From: Tomocerus qinae
Lineage: Eukaryota; Arthropoda; Collembola; Entomobryomorpha; Tomoceridae
Direction: 5' to 3'
Length of the DNA: 64,000 nt
Assembly: GCA_020055645.1 (NCBI GenBank)
Contig: CM034546.1
Coordinates: 75,454,001 to 75,518,000, forward strand
Position 1 is the first letter of the stretch; each line of letters starts with the position of its first letter. Below are positions 57,501 through 64,000 of the stretch, piece after piece. The position numbers and the translations under genes were made by a program. The notes under the pieces were generated by a model that was given only the letters and a program-made list of their open reading frames with translations, did no database searches and had not been told where the DNA came from.

Positions 57501-60500
57501 ATAATGCAAATTAATCTGTAGGCATCGACTATTAGCCGAAATAATGCAAATTAATCTATAATCATCGTCTATTAGCCGAAATATGAAAATTAATCTGTAA
57601 GCATCGACTATTAGCCGAAATAATGCAAATTAATCTATAAGCATCGACTACTAACCGAAATAATGCAAATTAATCTGTAAGCATCGACTATTAGCCGAAA
57701 TAATGCAAATTAATCTATAAGCATAGTCTTTTAGCCGAAATAATGAAAATTAATCTGTAAGCATCGACTATTAGCCGAAATAATGCAAATTAATCGGTAA
57801 GCATCAACTTTTAGCAGAAATAATGCAAATTAATCTATAAGCATCGACTGTTAGCCGAAATAATGCAAATTAATCTGGAAGCATCGACTATTAGCCGAAA
57901 TAATGCAAATTAATCTATAAGCATCGACTTTTAGCCGAAATAATGCAAATTAATCTATAAGCATCGTCTATTAGCCGATATAATGCAAATTAATCTGTAA
58001 GCATCGACTATTAGCCGAAATAATGCAAATTAATCGGTAAGCATCGACTTTTAGCCGAAATAATGCAAATTAATCAATAAGCATCGACTGTTAGCCGAAA
58101 TAATGCAAATTAATCTGGAAGCATCGACTATTAGCCGAAATAATGCAAATTAATCTATAAGCATCGACTTTTAGCCGAAATAATGCAAATTAATCTGTAA
58201 GCATCGACTATTAGCCGAAATAATGCAAATTAATCTGTAAGCATCGACTATTAGCCGAAATAATGCAAATTAATCGGTAAGCATCAACTTTTAGCCGAAA
58301 TAATGCAAATTAATCTATAAGCATCGTCTATTAGCCGAAATAATGAAAATTAATCTGTAAGCATCGACTATTAGCCGGAATAATGCAAATTAATTGGTAA
58401 GCATCGACTTTTAGCCGAAATAATGCAAATTAATCAATAAGCATCGACTGTTAGCCGAAACAATGCAAATTAATCTGGAAGCATCGACTATTAGCCGAAA
58501 TAATGCAAATTAATCTATAAGCATCGACTTTTAGCCGAAATAATGCAAATTAATCTGTAAGCATCGACTATTAGCCGAAATAATGCAAATTAATCTGTAA
58601 GCATCGACTACTAGCCGAAATAATGCAAATTAATCTGTAACCATCGACTACTAGCCGAAATATTGCAAATTAATGGGTAAGCATCAACTTTTAGCCGAAA
58701 TAATGCAAATTAATCTATAAGCATCGACTTTCAGCCGAAATAATGCAAATTAATCTGTAAGCATCGACTACTAGCCGAAATAATGCAAATTAATCTGTAG
58801 GCATCGACTATTAGCCGAAATAATGCAAATTAATCTATAATCATCGTCTATTAGCCGAAATAATGAAAATTAATCTGTAAGCATCGACTATTAGCCGAAA
58901 TAATGCAAATTAATCTATAAGCATAGTCTTTTAGCCGAAATAATGAAAATTAATCTGTAAGCATCGACTATTAGCCGAAATAATGCAAATTAATCGGTAA
59001 GCATCAACTTTTAGCAGAAATAATGCAAATTAATCTATAAGCATCGACTGTTAGCCGAAATAATGCAAATTAATCTGTAAGCATCGACTATTAGCCGAAA
59101 TAATGCAAATTAATCTATAAGCATCGACTTTCAGCCGAAATAATGCAAATTAATCTATAAGCATCGACTTTTAGCCGAAATAATGCAAATTAATCTGTAG
59201 GCATCGACTATTAACCGAAAGAATGCAAATTAATCTGTAAGCATCGACTATTAGCCGAAATAATGCAAATTAATCGGTAAGCATCAACTTTTAGCCGAAA
59301 TAATTAAAATTAATCTATAAGCATCGACTGTTAGCCGAAATAATGCAAATTAATCTGTAAGCATCGACTATTAGCCGAAATAATGCAAATTAATGGGTAA
59401 CTATCAACTTTTAGCCGAAATAATGCGAATTAATCTATAAGCATCGACTGTTAGCCGAAATAATGCAATTTAATCTGTAAGCATCGACTATTAGGCGAAA
59501 TAATGCAAATTAATCGGTAAGCATCAACTTTTAGCCGAAATGATGCAAATTTATCTATAAGCATCGACTTTTAGCCGAAATAATGCAAATTAATCTGTAA
59601 GCATCGACTGCTAGCCGAAATAATGCAAATTAATCTGTAAGCATCGACTACTAGGTGTAATAATGCAAATTAATCTGTAGGCATCGACTATTAGCCGAAA
59701 TAATGCAAATTAATCTATAAGCATCGTCTATTAGCCGAAATAATGAAAATTAATCTGTAAGCATCGACTTTTAGCCGAAACAATGCAAATTAATCGGTAA
59801 GCATCAACTTTTAGCCGAAATAATGCAAATTAATCTGTAAGCATCGACTATTAGCCGAAATAATGCAAATTAATCTGTAAGCATCGACTACTAGCCGAAA
59901 TAATCCAAATTAATCTGTAACCATCGACTACTAGCCGAAATAATGCAAATTAATGGGTAAGCATCAACTTTTAGCCGAAATAATGCAAATTAATCTATAA
60001 GCATCGACTTTCAGCCGAAATAATGCAAATTAATCTGTAAGCATCGACTATTACCCGAAATAATGGAAATTAATCTGTAAGCATCGACTACTAGCCGAAA
60101 TAATGCAAATTAATCTGTAGGCATCGACTATTAACCGAAAAAATGCAAATTAATCTGTAAGCATCGACTATTAGCCGAAATAATGCAAATTAATCTATAA
60201 GCATCGTCTATTAGCCGAAATAATGGAAATTAATCTGTAAGCATCGACTATTAGCCGAAATAATGCAAATTAATCTATAAGCATCGACTACTAACCGAAA
60301 TAATGCAAATTAATCTGTTAGCATCGACTATTAGCCGAAATAATGCAAATTAATCTATAAGCATAGTCTTTTAGCCGAATTAATGAAAATTAATCTGTAA
60401 GCATCGACTATTAGCCGAAATAATGCAAATTAATCGGTAAGCATCAACTTTTAGCAGAAATAATGCAAATTAATCTATAAGCATCGACTGTTAGCCGAAA

Positions 60501-63500
60501 TAATGCAAATTAATCTGGAAGCATCGACTATTAGCCGAAATAATGCAAATTAATCTATAAGCATCGACTGTTAGCCGAAATAATGCAAATTAATCTGTAA
60601 GCATCGACTACTAGCCGAAATAATGCAAATTATTCTGTAAGCATCGACTATTAGCCGAAATAAGGCAAATTTATCTATAAGCATTGTCTATTAGCCGAAA
60701 TAATGAAAATTAATATGTAAGCATAGACTATTAGCCGAAATAATGCAAATTAATCGGTAATCATCAACTTTTAGCCGAAATAATGCGAATTAATCTATAA
60801 GCATCGACTGTTAGCCGAAATAATGCAATTTAATCTGTAAGCATCGACTATTAGCCGAAATAATGCAAATTAATCGGTTAGCATCAACTTTTAGCCGAAA
60901 TAATGCAAATTAATCTATAAGCATCGACTTTTAGCCGAAATAATGCAAATTAATCTGTAAGCATCGACTGCTAGCCGAAATAATGCAAATTAATCTGTAA
61001 GCATCGACTGCTAGCCGAAATAATGCAAATTAATCGGTAAGCATCAACTTTTAGCCGAAATAATTAAAATTAATCTATAAGCATCGACTGTTAGCCGAAA
61101 TAATGCAAATTATTCTGTAAGCATCGACTATTAGCCGAAATAATGCAAATTAATGGGTAAGCATCAACTTTTAGCCGAAATAATGCAAATTAATCTATAA
61201 GCATCGTCTGTTAGCCGAAATAATGCAAATTAATCTGTAAGCATCGACTATTAGCCGAAATAATGCAAATTAATCGGTAAGCATCGACTTTTAGCCGAAA
61301 TAATGCAAATTAATCAATAAGCATCGACTGTTAGCCGAAATAATGCAAATTATTCAATAAGCATCGACTGTTAGCCGAAATAATGCAAATTAATCTGGAA
61401 GCATCGACTATTAGCCGAAATAATGCAAATTAATCTATAAGCATCGACTTTTAGCCGAAATAATGCAAATTAATCTGTAAGCATCGACTTTTAGCCGAAA
61501 TAATGCAAATTAATCTGTAAGCATCGACTATTAGCCGAAATAATGCAAATTAATCTGTAAGCATCGACTACTAGCCGAAATAATGCAAATTAATCTGTAA
61601 GCATCGACTATTAGCCGAAATAATGCAAATTAGTGGGTAAGCATCACTTTTTAGCCGAAATAATGCAAATTAATCTATAAGCATCGACTTTCAGCCGAAA
61701 TAATGCAAATTAATCTGTAAGCATCGACTACTAGCCGAAATAATGCAAATTAATCTGTAGGCATCGACTATTAGCCGAAATAATGCAAATTAATCTGTAG
61801 GCATCGACTATTAGCCGAAATAATGCAAATTAATCTGTAAGCATCGACTATTAGCCGAAACAATGCAAATTAATCTGTAAGCATCGACTATTAGCCGAAA
61901 TAATGCAAATTAATCTGTAGGCATCGACTATTAGCCGAAAGAATGCAAATTAGTCTGTAAGCAACGACTATTAGCCGAAATAATGCAAATTAATCTATAA
62001 GCATAGTCTTTTAGCCGAAATAATGAAAATTAATCTGTAAGCATCGACTATTAGCCGAAATAATGCAAATTAATCGGTAAGCATCAACTTTTAGCAGAAA
62101 TAATGCAAATTAATCTATAAGCATCGACTGTTAGCCGAAATAGTGCAAATTAATCTGTAAGCATCAACTATTAGCCGAAATAATGCAAATTAATCGGTAA
62201 GCATCGACTTTTAGCCGAAATAATGCAAATTAATCAATAACCATCTACTGTTAGCCGAAATAATGCAAATTAATCTGGAAGCATCGACTATTAGCCGAAA
62301 TAATGCAAATTAATCTATAAGCATCGACTTTTAGCCGAAATAATGCAAATTAATCTGTAAGCATCGACTTTTAGCCGAAATAATGAAAATTAATCCGTAA
62401 GCATCGACTATTAGCCGAAATAATGCAAATTAATCGGTAAGCATCGACTATTAGCCGAAATAATGCAAATTAATCTATAAGCATCGACTACTTGCCGAAA
62501 TAATGCAAATTAATCTGTAAGCATCGACTATTAGCCGAAATAATGCAAATTAATCTATAAGCATCGACTTTCAGCCGAAATAATGCAAATTATACTATAA
62601 GCATCGACTTTTAGCCGAAATAATGCAAATTAATCTATAAGCATCGACTTTTAGCCGAAATAATGCAAATTAATCTGTAGGCATCGACTATTAACCGAAA
62701 GAATGTAAATTAATCGGTAAGCATCAACTTTTAACCGAAATAATTAAAATTAATCTATAAGCATCGACTATTAGCCGAAATAATGCAAATTAATCTGTAA
62801 GCATCGACTGTTAGCCGAAATAATGCAAATTAATGGGTAAGCATCAACTTTTAGCCGAAATAATGCAAATTAATCTATAAGCATCGTCTATTAGCCGAAA
62901 TAATGCAAATTAATCTGTAAGCATCGACTATTAGCCGAAATAATGCAAATTAGTGGGTAAGCATCAACTTTTAGCCGAAATAATGCAAATTAATCTATAA
63001 GCATCGACTGTTAGCCGAAATAATGCAAATTAATCTGTAAGCATCGACTATTAGCCGAAATAATGCAAATTAATGGGTAAGCATCAACTTTTAGCCGAAA
63101 TAATGCAAATTAATCTATAAGCATCGTCTATTAGCCGAAATAATGCAAATTAATCTGTAAGCATCGACTATTAGCCGAAATAATGCAAATTAATCGGTAA
63201 GCATCGACTTTTAGCCGAAATAATGCAAATTAATCTGTAAGCATCGACTATTAGCCGAAACAATGCAAATTAATCTGTAAGCATTGACTATTAGCCGAAA
63301 TAATGCAAATTAATCTGTAGGCATCGACTGTTAGCCGAAAGAATGCAAATTAATCTGTAAGCAACGACTATTAGCCGAAATAATGCAAATTAATCTATAA
63401 GCATAGTCTTTTAGCCGAATTAATGAAAATTAATCTGTAAGCATCGACTTTTAGCCGAAATAATGCAAATTAATCGGTAAGCATCAACTTTTAGCAGAAA

Positions 63501-64000
63501 TAATGCAAATTAATCTATAAGCATCGTCTATTAGCCGAAATAATGCAAATTAATCTGTAAGCATCGACTATTAGCCGAAATAATGCAAATTAATCTATAA
63601 GCATCGACTTTCAGCCGAAATAATGCAAATTAATCTATAAGCATCGACTTTCAGCCGAAATAATGCAAATTAATCTATAAGCATCGTCTATTAGCCGAAA
63701 TAATGAAAATTAATCTGTAAGCATCGACTATTAGCCGAAATAATGCAAATTAATCTGAAAGCATCGACTATTAGCCGAAATAATGCAAATTAATCTGTAA
63801 GTATCGACTATTAGCCGAAATAATGCAAATTAATCGGTAAGCATCGACTTTTAGCCGAAATAATGCAAATTAATCAATAACCATCGACTGTTAGCCGAAA
63901 TAATGCAAATTAATCTGGAAGCATCGACTATTAGCCGAAATAATGCAAATTAATCTATAAGCGTCGACTTTTAGCCGAAATAATGCAAATTAATCTGTAA
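54531..64000 (+). repeat. 40-bp satellite, main array to the window end
   Basis: About 236 monomers of 40 bp, highly homogeneous, running past the window edge. Up to ~58545 they repeat the order after Penelope copy 1; beyond that the order is new but reuses the same variants. Almost every monomer contains ATGCAAAT followed by TAATC. There is no gene or other element. Confidence 0.95.

Larger units (their letters stand above)
46540..58545. repeat. Tandem ~6.0-kb duplication (Penelope fragment plus satellite)
   Basis: 46540-52540 and about 52555-58545 are near-identical: the Penelope fragment at offset 6014, then satellite monomers with the same private variants (for example GTAAGGATCGAC, TCTGTGGGCATCG, AGCATTGTCTATT, CTACTAGGTGTAATAATG) at an offset of about 6022. 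Both limits fall in satellite monomers, as expected from unequal crossing-over between misaligned arrays. An assembly duplication cannot be excluded. Confidence 0.85.

Noticed and set aside
45648..64000. Regular 40-bp periodicity resembling a CRISPR array
   Set aside because: Monomers abut without unique spacers, there are no cas genes, and the context is animal DNA with retroelements. It is a tandem satellite.
1..64000. Telomeric simple repeats (TTAGG or TTAGGG arrays) that would place the block at a chromosome end
   Set aside because: No such arrays were seen; subtelomeric location of the 40-bp array remains only a hypothesis.
1..64000. tRNA, rRNA or bacterial operon content
   Set aside because: No cloverleaf, rRNA core motif, Shine-Dalgarno-led gene cluster or prokaryotic gene family was recognised.

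Overview
The window looks like animal nuclear DNA, plausibly arthropod. It is AT-rich and has no operons or bacterial signals. It carries LINEs with APE-type endonuclease, a Penelope-like reverse transcriptase, LTR retroelements, hAT-like 8-bp target duplications, and one captured exon with intact splice sites. No complete host gene is certain. It is best read as a satellite-rich, transposon-nested block, probably heterochromatin. The species cannot be named from the sequence.

Layout. 1-1907: a giant inverted repeat (FB1) built from 120/240-bp monomers. 1908-3004: a minisatellite and plain AT-rich DNA. 3005-6335: a terminal-inverted-repeat element with ~290-bp arms, holding a candidate secreted/membrane protein gene. 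6336-8746: a decayed minus-strand LTR retroelement (gag pseudogene, primer binding site, ~1.34-kb LTR). 8751-45318: one long head-to-tail satellite (~178-bp monomer, partly in 5- and 3-monomer higher-order repeats). This array is broken by at least six insertions, most with recognisable target duplications: a 372-bp hAT-like MITE, a 5'-truncated LINE (LINE-A) itself split by a TA-flanked DNA transposon, a second giant foldback (FB2, 133-bp monomers), a composite hAT-like element carrying an exon of a short-chain dehydrogenase, a 9.8-kb non-coding LTR element with near-identical LTRs, and a second LINE (LINE-B). 45329-45561: a small palindromic inverted-repeat element. 45648-64000: a 40-bp satellite containing two nearly identical Penelope-like fragments, duplicated with their flanking satellite as a ~6.0-kb tandem unit.

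How the parts fit. The satellite acts as a sink for transposons, and its regular monomers let the pre-insertion sites be inferred. The most unusual item is the young LTR element at 24178-33938. It has no gag-pol reading frame but is full of short perfect hairpins, including two adjacent stem-loops whose paired bases covary. The second is the composite hAT-like element, where the outer ends of two different inverted-repeat elements share one 8-bp target duplication. The third is the endonuclease-less Penelope-type RT inside a 40-bp satellite whose monomers each carry the octamer ATGCAAAT. All calls come from reading the sequence; no searches were run.
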